Assembly: GCA_025936825.1 (NCBI GenBank)
Contig: JAICSO010000011.1
Coordinates: 62,001 to 126,000 of the forward strand
DNA length: 64,000 nt
Direction of reading: 5' to 3'
Origin: Terriglobales bacterium
GTDB taxonomy: Bacteria; Acidobacteriota; Terriglobia; Terriglobales; Acidobacteriaceae
The position numbers were made by a program, and so were the translations under genes. How positions within the stretch are numbered: position 1 is the stretch's first letter; each line of letters opens with the position of its first letter. Positions 33,339 to 42,146 of the stretch are shown here, in pieces. The notes under the pieces were generated by a model. That model saw only the letters and a program-made list of their open reading frames with translations, was not told the DNA's origin and searched no databases.

Positions 33339-35325
33339 CCGGGAATTCGTTTCGGTTGTTCTCGCAGCCTTAGTGTGCGTTATCGCTTGCGAGGCTCGCG
33401 CACACGGTGGCGATGCTCCGCGATGGATGCACGCAGCGGTAGATTCCCCGCTGCCCGCACACGATGAACAAACCAATGCGGTCCTTCTTTACTCGGAGAC
33501 TGACGTCTCGGTTATTTCCATCGACAAAATCAGAACCGTGGAGCGTCGCGTCTACAGGATCCTGCGCCCAGAAGGTCGCGACTACGGAACTGTGTTAGTT
33601 ACGTTTCGGTCACCAGGAGAGAAGGTCAACAACATTCATGGATGGTGCATACCTGCCCAAGGGAAAGACTACGAAGTCAAAGACAAAGAAGCCATTGAGG
33701 CCTCATTGCCGAAGGTGGAAGGAAGCGAACTCATTAGCGACGTTCGGGCAAAGATCCTGGGAATCCCCGCACCTGATCCTGGCAACGTGGTCGGCTATGA
33801 GTATGAATTGGAGGAAAACCCTCTGGTCCTTCAAGAGAGCTGGGTCTTTCAGCATCAGGTTCCGGTCCAAGAAAGCCACTACTCTCTGTTACTGCCACCC
33901 GGTTGGGAATACAAAGCAGGTTTTCTGAATTATCCGGAGGTCCAGCCTGTCCATTCAGGTGACAACTCATGGAACTGGGTCGTCAGGGACATCAAAGGGA
34001 TCCGACATGAAGAGGATATGCCCCCTGTCCGCGGCGTCGAAGGGAGAATGATCGTTAACTTGTTTCCGCCGGGGGGGCCGGGCAACAAAGGATTCTCTAA
34101 CTGGAGCGCGATGGGAGCGTGGTACTCAGCATTAACAAACGGTCGTCGTGATCTCTCTCCAGAGATCAAACAAAAAGTGTCGCAACTGACATCTCCAACG
34201 GCAACTCCAATTGAGAAGATGCGGGCGATCGCAAGCTTTCTGCAGCACGACATCCGATATGTCGCGATCGAACTTGGTATCGGTGGTTATCAGCCGCATC
34301 CTGCGACAGAAGTCTTCTCACATCGATATGGGGATTGCAAGGACAAGGCAACGTTGATGTCAGCTATGTTGCACGAAGCTGGCGTCGACTCTTATTACGT
34401 GGTGATCAACTCGGAGCGGGGATCAATTGTTCCGCAAATGCCAGCCGACAGTGGAGGCTTTGATCACGTGATCCTCGCAATTCAACTGCCGCAAGGTGCA
34501 TCCCTGAATGGCCTCGGGCCGGTCATTAAGCATCCCAAACTCGGCAGCCTGCTATTCTTTGATCCAACGGATGAACTCACTCCTTTCGGGCAGATTAGTG
34601 GCGCGTTGCAAGCCAACTACGGATTGCTTGTCACGCCCGACGGGGGCGAACTGACTGAAATCCCTCAGCAGCCTTCAACGATGAACAGCGTTCGACGCAC
34701 TGGCAAGCTCACGCTAGACACGCAAGGCAACTTAACTGGAGACATCGAAGAGGTTCGGCTCGGAGATCGGGCTTGGCGACAACGTTGGGAACTGCGGACG
34801 GTCACGAACAATAATGATCGGATCAAACCGATAGAGAACATCCTGGCCGGTTCGCTCTCGAACTTCGGGATTGTAAAAGCGAGCGTGCTAAATCTTACGC
34901 AATTCGATCAACCCTTTGGCTACAACTACAGCTTTCAGGCATCCAGCTACGCGAAAAATGCGGGCAGCATGCTGCTGGTGAGACCGCGCGTCATCGGCGT
35001 GAAAGCACAAGCGATCATGGAGACAAAAGATCCTCGGCAATATTCAATCGAATTTGAAGGACCTGTGCTCGATACCGATACTTTCGAAATCACACTGCCA
35101 CAGGGCTACGTGGTAGACGATGTACCGCCCGCGGTGGACGCCGACTTCGGATTCGCCAGTTATCACTCGAAGACCGAGGTCAAAGGCAACGTTCTTGCTT
35201 ATTCCCGCAGCTTCGAGATCAAGGAATTGAGCGTGCCGGTCAGTCGAGCACAGGATTTAAAAAAATTCTATCGCATCATCGCGTCAGACGAACGAAGTAC
35301 GGCGATTCTGAAACCCATTAACTGA
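33289..35325 (+). CDS. Secreted DUF3857 transglutaminase-like protein
   Basis: This 678-residue protein has a hydrophobic export segment near residues 20-35 (VSVVLAALVCVIACEARA). DUF3857 covers about 60-260. The transglutaminase core has RYVAIELGIGGYQPHPATE, the catalytic Cys in YGDCKDKATLMSAML near 350, His in FDHVILAIQL and Asp in FFDPTDELTPFG. Such proteins act in the periplasm or outside; substrates are unknown, and protein cross-linking or peptidase activity is possible. The ATG has GAGG upstream and lies inside the end of the previous gene, so the two paralogues are co-expressed and probably work together. Confidence 0.88.
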   Translation: MKSRSCYSQPARQPVTDREFVSVVLAALVCVIACEARAHGGDAPRWMHAAVDSPLPAHDEQTNAVLLYSETDVSVISIDKIRTVERRVYRILRPEGRDYGTVLVTFRSPGEKVNNIHGWCIPAQGKDYEVKDKEAIEASLPKVEGSELISDVRAKILGIPAPDPGNVVGYEYELEENPLVLQESWVFQHQVPVQESHYSLLLPPGWEYKAGFLNYPEVQPVHSGDNSWNWVVRDIKGIRHEEDMPPVRGVEGRMIVNLFPPGGPGNKGFSNWSAMGAWYSALTNGRRDLSPEIKQKVSQLTSPTATPIEKMRAIASFLQHDIRYVAIELGIGGYQPHPATEVFSHRYGDCKDKATLMSAMLHEAGVDSYYVVINSERGSIVPQMPADSGGFDHVILAIQLPQGASLNGLGPVIKHPKLGSLLFFDPTDELTPFGQISGALQANYGLLVTPDGGELTEIPQQPSTMNSVRRTGKLTLDTQGNLTGDIEEVRLGDRAWRQRWELRTVTNNNDRIKPIENILAGSLSNFGIVKASVLNLTQFDQPFGYNYSFQASSYAKNAGSMLLVRPRVIGVKAQAIMETKDPRQYSIEFEGPVLDTDTFEITLPQGYVVDDVPPAVDADFGFASYHSKTEVKGNVLAYSRSFEIKELSVPVSRAQDLKKFYRIIASDERSTAILKPIN

Positions 35326-35360
35326 GCGACAGTTCGCGCTGTGCAAGGGCAGAAGTCACG

Positions 35361-38300
35361 TTACTGCACAACCAACGTAACAGTCGTAGAGCGATTTGCA
35401 GTTCCCGACGTCGCACCAATTGTCACCGTGTAGGTTCCCGCCGGCGTTCCCGCAACAGTTTTCGTGTTTGATCTGTAATTGCTACACCCAGATTGAAGCA
35501 GCATCACTGCCAGCGCAGCGGCGATAATGAGACCCATAACCCAACGCCGCTTGCGTGTCACCCCAGCACCAATGAATGCCAATCCCGAAATTGGCAGCCA
35601 GAATCCATAAAAAATATCGCTGTGGCGGAAGAGGCTCGCCGGGGTGGTAACTCGCGCAGTCGTGGTGATCTCCATGGTGCGGTTCTGAGCGAGATTATTC
35701 AGATTCGGAATCGGGTTCTGCGCAAACGTGCAGCTAGCACCTGCCGGAAGACCAGTACAGGGACCAAGTGACACCGAATTAGGGAAGATACCCGTAGGAG
35801 TAACCGTAACCGTGTACGTTGCCTGATTGCCCGCCGTGACGGTCTGGGTTGCGGGAGCCGCTTGAACGTTGAAGTCATTGACCTGGGCTTGTTGACCTAG
35901 AGTCGCTTGGAACGAGCTTCCCGCAATGTTTAATACACCGCTGTTCCCAATCGTGGTGGTCGAAACGAGCGGCGGGTTGGGTGCCGTAGGGGTAACAGTT
36001 ATTTGCACCGACGAGGTGCTAGTTAACGTTGTGGTTGAACCGCTTGTGCTCACACCCGAGGTATTCAGTGTACCGAGATTGCAAGTAAAGCTACCGTTTG
36101 CCGCAGAGTTGGAACTCGCACATCCAGAACCGGATGCACTGTTTATGGTCGATGTAGTCCCCTGAACGCTCGACGTAAATACTGCTCCAACAACCGGATC
36201 TCCGGTGTTGTAAATGGGATAAGTAAACTTCACCTGGTTACCTACGCCAACAGGTGAAGGACTGGCTGTGGGCGCTGCCGGACTGCAAGCAGTGACCGTC
36301 GATCCATTCACGACCGCACCGACCGGGCATGTAAGCGTCAGACCGGAAATCGTCGGACCGAGTTTGCTCAGAAAAGCGTCGCTGGGGCCGGAAAGCGAAG
36401 TTTGAACGGCCGTGACTTGTGGTTGGCCAGCGGAGGCTGCAGTTGGGAAATTACCTGAATTGGTTTCTCCGACGACGTAGTTATTCAATGACACGTCGGT
36501 CGCGAGGCTTGTGCCAATGTCTGTTCCCGAGCCACCGAGAATGCTGGTTGCTGAACCACTGCCCGAACTGGTAGCAATCCGCGCGAGGAAAGCGTCCGTG
36601 CCGCCGCCTGTCACGCCCGGCAACGGGTCGGCATTCAGGGTGTTGCCCGAGGTCGTTAAGCCAGTGATGCGAACGTTCTGGCTACTGTCGACCGTGATAC
36701 CTAACCCAACATCCGTGCCACTTCCGCCAAGATAACTAAAGTAGTTGAGGGGGACCGTTCCCTGCGTAGTCCCGGTAACAACCGGGGGTCCGAACCTGGC
36801 GGCAAACGCATCGGTACCGCCGCCATTCGTAGACTGGAATGCCGTCGTGCCGGTTGGAATAGTGAAGTCCGTCGAAGTTGTGGAACCTGTAATGTACGAG
36901 TTCGTCCCATCAACCGCAGCTACACCATAGGCAACATCGTCGCCAGTTCCGCCCAAATAGGTTTCATAGACCAGCGAGTATTGCTGGGTGTTCGTGGTTG
37001 GCGCCTTCAGCTTGGCAGCCCAAATGTCGATCCCGCCTTTGAGCGTGCTTGCATACGCATTCACCACGGGCATGTCGGTGAACGTGGTACCGCCGGCGAC
37101 ATAGACGTTCAAGTTCGTGTCAACAGCGATGCCGCCACCTGAAACAGCTCCCGAAGTGGGTGTAGTGCCACCGAAGTATGTGAGATAGAGAAGGCTATTG
37201 GCGCCAATCTGGGCTGGATCAAGCTTGGCGAAGTAGAACTGGTTGGTCACGCCCGCGGGATACGCGGGCTGCAGTGCGCCGGGGGTCGTCGGAAGATCCG
37301 AAGACGAACTGATGCCCAAAACATAAGCGCGCCCGCGGCTATCGACAGCGAGGTCGCTAACGCTGTCCGCACCTGAACCTGCGATGTAGGTTGAGTAAAT
37401 CAGGTTCGCGCCCGGATCCAGTTTGGCGACAAAAGCGTGATTGCCGCTCGAGGGCACTCCGGAGAGGCCATTCGCCATCGGGAATTGCGCCGAATCCGTA
37501 TTGCCCGCGACGTAGACGTTGAAGCCGCTGTCCACGCCGATTCCGGTCGGATACTGCGTTCCCGTAGCTCCAAGATAGGTGACGTAGTCCACCCCTAACG
37601 CAGGGATCGCACCAGTGCTATTGACGCTAATGCGAGCTACGAATACGTCGGCAGTGCCGTTCAACGTCAGCCCGGGTCCAGCACCCGGAAACGAACTCCC
37701 CGGTGAAGTGGTTGCGCCCGCGATGTAGACGCGAGAGGCGGAGTCAACGGCTACTGCGGGACAGTGCGGAACGAATGAGGTCCCCGCGATGGTCGCGCAG
37801 CTCTCATCTCCTGAGCCCCCGAGATAGGTCGAATAGGTCAGAACCGGATCAATCACCAGCGCTCGGCTTCGATCATACGGACCCACTTCAAAGCCCGCGC
37901 GGCCCTTGGGCAATAGCACGAAGTTACCGGCAACCACGTCTTCACCGTTTCCGGACTTCTGATAGATATGTGGCGCCTGAAACCGAAGTTCGCGGCCTGC
38001 CGCAGAGAGCACCAGATCGCCGTTGGCAGCGAGGTGCGTATCATTCGAACCCTGGAATTGAAGTTGAATCTGGTGCGGGTCCGCGCCAGGTGCAACCGTG
38101 AAGTCATACTCCAAGCGCCCTTCTCGACCATAGAAGTCAAGGTCAATTCCGGGATAAAGGCCTGAATATCGCACACGTCCAAACTGCGAAACGTCACGCA
38201 ACCAGCGTGAGGGATCATTTCCTATGAAATAGTTGGTGTGGCCCGGCAATTCCTCAGTCGCGGCAATATCGGAAACCGCATTAGCGTTCGCAAACTGCAT

Positions 38301-38621
38301 TCTGACCGAGGTCGCCGCCTGCCCTTTTCCGCTTCCAGACAGCGTCAGCACCGCCTCCTTGGAAGTCAGAAACAGACCGTAGCCGCGCCCACGCGCGAGG
38401 AACTTTACCGGTTCCGCAGACTGGCCGACATTAGGTTCAAAAGCGAGGGGAAGGCGCGCCAACAAAGACGTCGCCACAGTAGGGGTCAGACGGGCAGAGT
38501 GTACGGATGGGGTTCGAGCATCGTGCCGAATCAGGGCGACGCCACCGAGAACCAGAAGAGCACATGCAACGGAGATGCGTCCTCGCCTGAGAACCGCTCC
38601 CCACCGACCACAATTAACCAT
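35361..38621 (-). CDS. SBBP-repeat surface protein (beta-propeller), acidobacterial type
   Basis: The start is ATG 38621, which has GGAGGGG upstream; the frame is open from 38690. A signal helix (ISVACALLVLGGVALI) is followed by a conserved domain (LAFEPNVGQSAEPVKFLARGRGYGLFL, then YPGIDLDFYG) found before SBBP repeats. Residues about 260-740 hold repeated units of the type YLGGSGTDVG-x-I-x-VDSS-x-N-V-x-x-TG, forming a beta-propeller. Ig-like segments follow. Near the end are two hydrophobic segments separated by TRKRRW, a lipobox-like LLQSGC, and a final Ig-like strand set. It should be a large extracellular protein of unknown ligand. Confidence 0.85.
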   Translation of the reverse strand: MVNCGRWGAVLRRGRISVACALLVLGGVALIRHDARTPSVHSARLTPTVATSLLARLPLAFEPNVGQSAEPVKFLARGRGYGLFLTSKEAVLTLSGSGKGQAATSVRMQFANANAVSDIAATEELPGHTNYFIGNDPSRWLRDVSQFGRVRYSGLYPGIDLDFYGREGRLEYDFTVAPGADPHQIQLQFQGSNDTHLAANGDLVLSAAGRELRFQAPHIYQKSGNGEDVVAGNFVLLPKGRAGFEVGPYDRSRALVIDPVLTYSTYLGGSGDESCATIAGTSFVPHCPAVAVDSASRVYIAGATTSPGSSFPGAGPGLTLNGTADVFVARISVNSTGAIPALGVDYVTYLGATGTQYPTGIGVDSGFNVYVAGNTDSAQFPMANGLSGVPSSGNHAFVAKLDPGANLIYSTYIAGSGADSVSDLAVDSRGRAYVLGISSSSDLPTTPGALQPAYPAGVTNQFYFAKLDPAQIGANSLLYLTYFGGTTPTSGAVSGGGIAVDTNLNVYVAGGTTFTDMPVVNAYASTLKGGIDIWAAKLKAPTTNTQQYSLVYETYLGGTGDDVAYGVAAVDGTNSYITGSTTSTDFTIPTGTTAFQSTNGGGTDAFAARFGPPVVTGTTQGTVPLNYFSYLGGSGTDVGLGITVDSSQNVRITGLTTSGNTLNADPLPGVTGGGTDAFLARIATSSGSGSATSILGGSGTDIGTSLATDVSLNNYVVGETNSGNFPTAASAGQPQVTAVQTSLSGPSDAFLSKLGPTISGLTLTCPVGAVVNGSTVTACSPAAPTASPSPVGVGNQVKFTYPIYNTGDPVVGAVFTSSVQGTTSTINSASGSGCASSNSAANGSFTCNLGTLNTSGVSTSGSTTTLTSTSSVQITVTPTAPNPPLVSTTTIGNSGVLNIAGSSFQATLGQQAQVNDFNVQAAPATQTVTAGNQATYTVTVTPTGIFPNSVSLGPCTGLPAGASCTFAQNPIPNLNNLAQNRTMEITTTARVTTPASLFRHSDIFYGFWLPISGLAFIGAGVTRKRRWVMGLIIAAALAVMLLQSGCSNYRSNTKTVAGTPAGTYTVTIGATSGTANRSTTVTLVVQ

Positions 38622-39190
38622 TAATACCCCTCCGCGTTCTCGCTGCTGGAGAAAAAGAGAATGGAGCTGAAGCGAATCCCAACTGTACATGGCAGACGGG
38701 ATGAGAGAGCTTTGCCCGCAGCCCTATGCCCATCGCCTGAATGTTCCTAAAGTAAGTAATTACTTAAACATCTGGTGAATACGGTGTCAAGTTGCGATCC
38801 CCGGAATTCGCGCCGCTGAAACGATCTCAGATGGTCAGATGCAAGCTGGTTCCTCCAGAGATGCCGGTTCTTTAGAAAAGGCGAGGTTCCCGGTCGCGCG
38901 CAGGTGGGTGAGAAAGCGCTCCAAAGTTGCGCTCGATCTGCAATGGATTGCAGACGCAGGGTTGTGACGCGACGTGGGAGTATATTTTTGACGCAAAAAG
39001 TGACTGCTTTCGCCGGATCGGATGGCAGTTCGCATGCTCGTTGATCGCGTGCGCCCGTGTGGCGCCACCCTCCCCGGCAACCGGAGGCGTTAACCGACGC
39101 TATCCCCCTCCGGTGTTTTCTGATTGCTATAAACATCGGCTTCGGCAAGGCTGGTACAGAACGCTTCTGTGCCGGCGCTCGAAACACCAA
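38622..39190. other. Long intergenic region between SBBP and PilZ genes
   Basis: About 570 bases. It contains TTGACA on the minus strand (38790-38785) and a palindrome at 38753-38766, both possible control sites for the SBBP gene. A plus-strand frame is open from 38927 into the PilZ gene, but its first 88 codons look non-coding. Nothing else is recognised. Confidence 0.5.
38753..38766. promoter_or_regulatory. Perfect 14-base palindrome upstream of the SBBP gene
   Basis: TAAGTAATTACTTA is its own reverse complement. It lies 132 bases before the SBBP start and about 18 bases downstream of TTGACA on the same strand, where a -10 element would be. It could be an operator; no regulator is known. 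Confidence 0.4.
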
Positions 39191-39624
<434 letters not shown>

Positions 39625-39693
39625 AGACGCTACAGCGGTTTACGCTTGATCTCAAAAAATTCCAGAGAAGAACCAGAGTCACCAACGCTCTCA

Positions 39694-39723
39694 GCTAGCC
39701 ACTAATCACTAGCCACTAGCCAC
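39694..39723. repeat. Inverted heptamer array (CTAGCCA units)
   Basis: Four CTAGCCA units starting at 39695, one degenerate (CTAATCA), are the reverse complement of the array at 39569. The stop codon of ccmD (minus strand, 39718-39716) is in the last unit. The pair of arrays lies between two convergent genes and may end transcription. Confidence 0.9.
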
Positions 39724-39847
39724 TTTTCTTCAGCCTTTCAATCTCTCTCCTCACCCGCTTCGCTTTGCGCGCCAGGATAAAGAGATAGGTGCCATGAATC
39801 GCCCACGTCACAATGTAGGCAGCGTAAAGATAGTGGTTGGGGTTCAT
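39716..39847 (-). CDS. ccmD: Heme exporter/cytochrome c maturation protein CcmD
   Basis: A 43-residue gene starting at ATG 39847, whose ATGA overlaps the ccmC stop. The product begins MNPNHYLYAAYIVTWAIHG, has one membrane helix and a basic tail (LARKAKRVRREIERLKKSG). This is the size, topology and position of CcmD, which helps CcmABC release heme-loaded CcmE. Order ccmA-B-C-D without gaps supports the call. The stop codon is in the inverted heptamer array. Confidence 0.85.
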   Translation of the reverse strand: MNPNHYLYAAYIVTWAIHGTYLFILARKAKRVRREIERLKKSG

Positions 39848-40527
39848 CGGGTACCCTCCATCAGCGATTGCATGGCTTCCACCTCGTGGACTGCGCGCTG
39901 CGCAACTTCAAGCCGATAGCGCGTCCAGCAGACGAGCCAGGCGAGGCACATGAAGGCAATCCAGTTGTAGAGAAGAACCCATCCCATGCGTGGATCGAGT
40001 GAACCTCCACCACCGATGACCGGCGCTGGATGCTGGGTTCGAAAGAACCAGATCGAGAAGTAAACCAGCGGTACATCCAACGCGCCAAACACCGCCAGCA
40101 CGGCGGCGAGCAGCGGCGTCTGACTGCTGGTTGAAAAACGGCGAAGTACCAGATAACTGACGTAGATGAGCCAGAGAACGAGCGTCAAGGTGAGGCGCAG
40201 GTCCCACGTCCACCAGATGCCCCATACGGGTCGCGCCCAAATGGGCCCAGTGATCAAGACGACGGTGCAGAATACGACTCCAACCTCGGCCGTTACCAAA
40301 GCCAGGATGTCGGCCTTCGCGCTTCGGCGAACCAGGTAAAAGACGGACGCAATGAAATTAATGAGAAATAACTCGAAGGCGACCCATGCCGACGGCACAT
40401 GGTAATAAAAGATGCGCTGCACATTGCCCATTGTTTGTTCAGTCGGCGCGATGACCAGTGCTGCATACAAGGCAAAGCTCAGCAATACGGCAGTAACAAT
40501 GGCGAGAATTGTGAATCCACGTTTCAT
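39844..40527 (-). CDS. ccmC: Heme exporter membrane protein CcmC
   Basis: The 227-residue protein has six membrane helices. The heme-handling tryptophan motif PVWGIWWTWDLRLTLTLVLWLIYV near 100-120 is the WWD-like signature of CcmC/CcmF/CcsA. The periplasmic histidines are seen in IFYYHVPSAWVAF and in FRTQHPAP near 165. It should pass heme to the chaperone CcmE in cytochrome c maturation. It overlaps ccmB and ccmD by 4 bases each, in the operon ccmABCD. CcmE and CcmF are not in this window. Confidence 0.94.
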   Translation of the reverse strand: MKRGFTILAIVTAVLLSFALYAALVIAPTEQTMGNVQRIFYYHVPSAWVAFELFLINFIASVFYLVRRSAKADILALVTAEVGVVFCTVVLITGPIWARPVWGIWWTWDLRLTLTLVLWLIYVSYLVLRRFSTSSQTPLLAAVLAVFGALDVPLVYFSIWFFRTQHPAPVIGGGGSLDPRMGWVLLYNWIAFMCLAWLVCWTRYRLEVAQRAVHEVEAMQSLMEGTR

Positions 40528-41198
40528 TCAGCTTCCAGTACCGCCTCGAACATCAGCAGGCAGGCGGTCGTAAAAACGACATCATACGCCACCAGCAGCG
40601 CAATCCAAAAGGTAGGAGATGTCTCTCCTGTCAGTACCGCCGCCGTAGAATTCACCATGCCCAGCAACGCTGGAATCGACAGCGGAAACAAAAGCAGCGG
40701 CAACATGATTTCTCGCGCGCGAGTGCGGAGAGACATCGCGGCGAAAAAAGTCCCGTTCACGACCAGTGCCCACGTGCCTAGGACCGCGATGGGAATAAGT
40801 TGCCAGCTAGGGCCAAGTGGACGCAACTTATAAAAGGCCACGAACAACGGCGTCATCAGCGCTTCTAGCACCGCTACGAAAATGAAGTTGCCGAAAGCCT
40901 TCGCGATGAATAATGGTGTGGCCGGCGCGGGCGATACACGGTACGCATCCAGCACCTGGTTGCGCAGTTCTCTCGCCCACGTCTGATTTAAGGCAACAAT
41001 CGCCGCGAACAGGAACGCGACCCAAACCAGCCCGCCGGCGATTCGGCGCGATTCTTCCGCGGTGGGATCGAATGCAAAGCTGAAGATCACGACTACCAGC
41101 AGCGAGAAGAACAGCATTGCATTGATCGCATCTTTCGATCGCCACTCCAGACGAATGTCCTTGGCGAGTGTTGCACGCGTGATGGCAAGGAAGCTCAT
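40524..41198 (-). CDS. ccmB: Heme exporter permease CcmB
   Basis: This 224-residue protein has six membrane helices. The family features are the start (RATLAKDIRLEWRSKDAINAMLFF), VALNQTWARELRNQVLDAYRVSPAP and a final helix pair. CcmB is the permease subunit of the CcmABCD ABC-type complex, which uses ATP to release holo-CcmE from CcmC. It overlaps ccmA and ccmC by 4 bases, so all are translated together. Confidence 0.93.
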   Translation of the reverse strand: MSFLAITRATLAKDIRLEWRSKDAINAMLFFSLLVVVIFSFAFDPTAEESRRIAGGLVWVAFLFAAIVALNQTWARELRNQVLDAYRVSPAPATPLFIAKAFGNFIFVAVLEALMTPLFVAFYKLRPLGPSWQLIPIAVLGTWALVVNGTFFAAMSLRTRAREIMLPLLLFPLSIPALLGMVNSTAAVLTGETSPTFWIALLVAYDVVFTTACLLMFEAVLEAE

Positions 41199-41875
41199 TG
41201 CCGTCCCCCCCGCGTCGCGGTGCGATCGACGATTCTTCCCAACTCCATCCAGATAAATTCGTCGGCGTAGGCTTCGAGTTGTGCCGGTTGGTGGGTGACT
41301 ACGAAGACCGTCTTTCCGCGATCACGCGCTTGCGCAACAAGAACTGCCATTTCCGCAGCCGAACGGGCGTCGACATTAGAAAACGGTTCATCGAGCAACA
41401 GCAGTTTCGGATCATTTAACAACGCCCTTGCCAGCGACATCCGCTGCCTCATACCTTGCGAGTACTGCCCCACCGGACGATCGAGGTCAGGATCGAGTTT
41501 TACCGCGTTGATAGCATCGCGGCATTTCTTATCCACATCCGCGGCAGGAATTCCATATAACTCGGAAAAATACCGCAGATTCTCCATCCCACTCATCTCG
41601 TCATAAAGAAGAGACGGGTGCGCCATGTAGCCGATCTGCGAACGCGCTTCATTTATATGTGCGAAGCCGAGGACGGAGATCACGCCTCGCGTCGCGTGCG
41701 CGAGGCCGGCGATCGTACGGAGCAATGTGGTCTTCCCTGCACCGTTGTCACCGAGGATGACGTAGAGCTTGCCTGCCGCAAATTCGCCGGTGACCCCACG
41801 CAGGGCTGCAAAGCGGCCAAACTGCTTGATCAGGCCGTCGGCCACCACCACGGGCGTGGACTGGGTCTCGCTCAT
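41195..41875 (-). CDS. ccmA: Heme exporter ATP-binding protein CcmA
   Basis: The 226-residue ABC ATPase has Walker A (LGDNGAGKTTLLRT) near 42, the Q-loop region (IGYMAHPSLLYDEMSGMENL), the signature QYSQGMRQRMSLARALL near 137, Walker B (KLLLLDEPFSNVD) and the switch His (FVVTHQPAQ). Followed directly by ccmB and ccmC, it is the ATPase of the CcmABCD complex rather than a general exporter. The signature sequence YSQGM differs slightly from LSGGQ, as in many CcmA/ABC-2 type proteins. Confidence 0.92.
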   Translation of the reverse strand: MSETQSTPVVVADGLIKQFGRFAALRGVTGEFAAGKLYVILGDNGAGKTTLLRTIAGLAHATRGVISVLGFAHINEARSQIGYMAHPSLLYDEMSGMENLRYFSELYGIPAADVDKKCRDAINAVKLDPDLDRPVGQYSQGMRQRMSLARALLNDPKLLLLDEPFSNVDARSAAEMAVLVAQARDRGKTVFVVTHQPAQLEAYADEFIWMELGRIVDRTATRGGRQ

Positions 41876-41909
41876 TCAGCAGGAGGAAGCTCTTTTATAG
41901 CATTGACGT

Positions 41910-42070
41910 AAAACCTCTACCACAGAGGAAAAGGTTAAGCAGAAACCGCAAGGAAAGTCTTCTTGCAGAGAACTAGGGACCTCCGTGGCGTTCCTTCGTG
42001 TACCGGAGCCTGCCCTGAGCGACTGAGCGCAGCGAGAGAGTCGAGTGGGTGTCCTCTGTGGTAGGGTTTT
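41910..42070. repeat. Intergenic inverted-repeat element
   Basis: AAAACCTCTACCACAGAGGA (41910-41929) is matched in reverse complement by 42052-42070 with one base deleted. The segment between contains further short repeats such as GAGCGACTGAGCGCAGCGAG. It lies between the ccmA start and the potassium channel gene, and it looks like a scattered palindromic element rather than a gene. Confidence 0.6.
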
Positions 42071-42146
42071 CTGCCGTGACCGGGTCTTGCCGCGCACCTC
42101 TCGGACGATCTGCTACTATTCCCGCACTTGGGTCATCAGATCAGCA

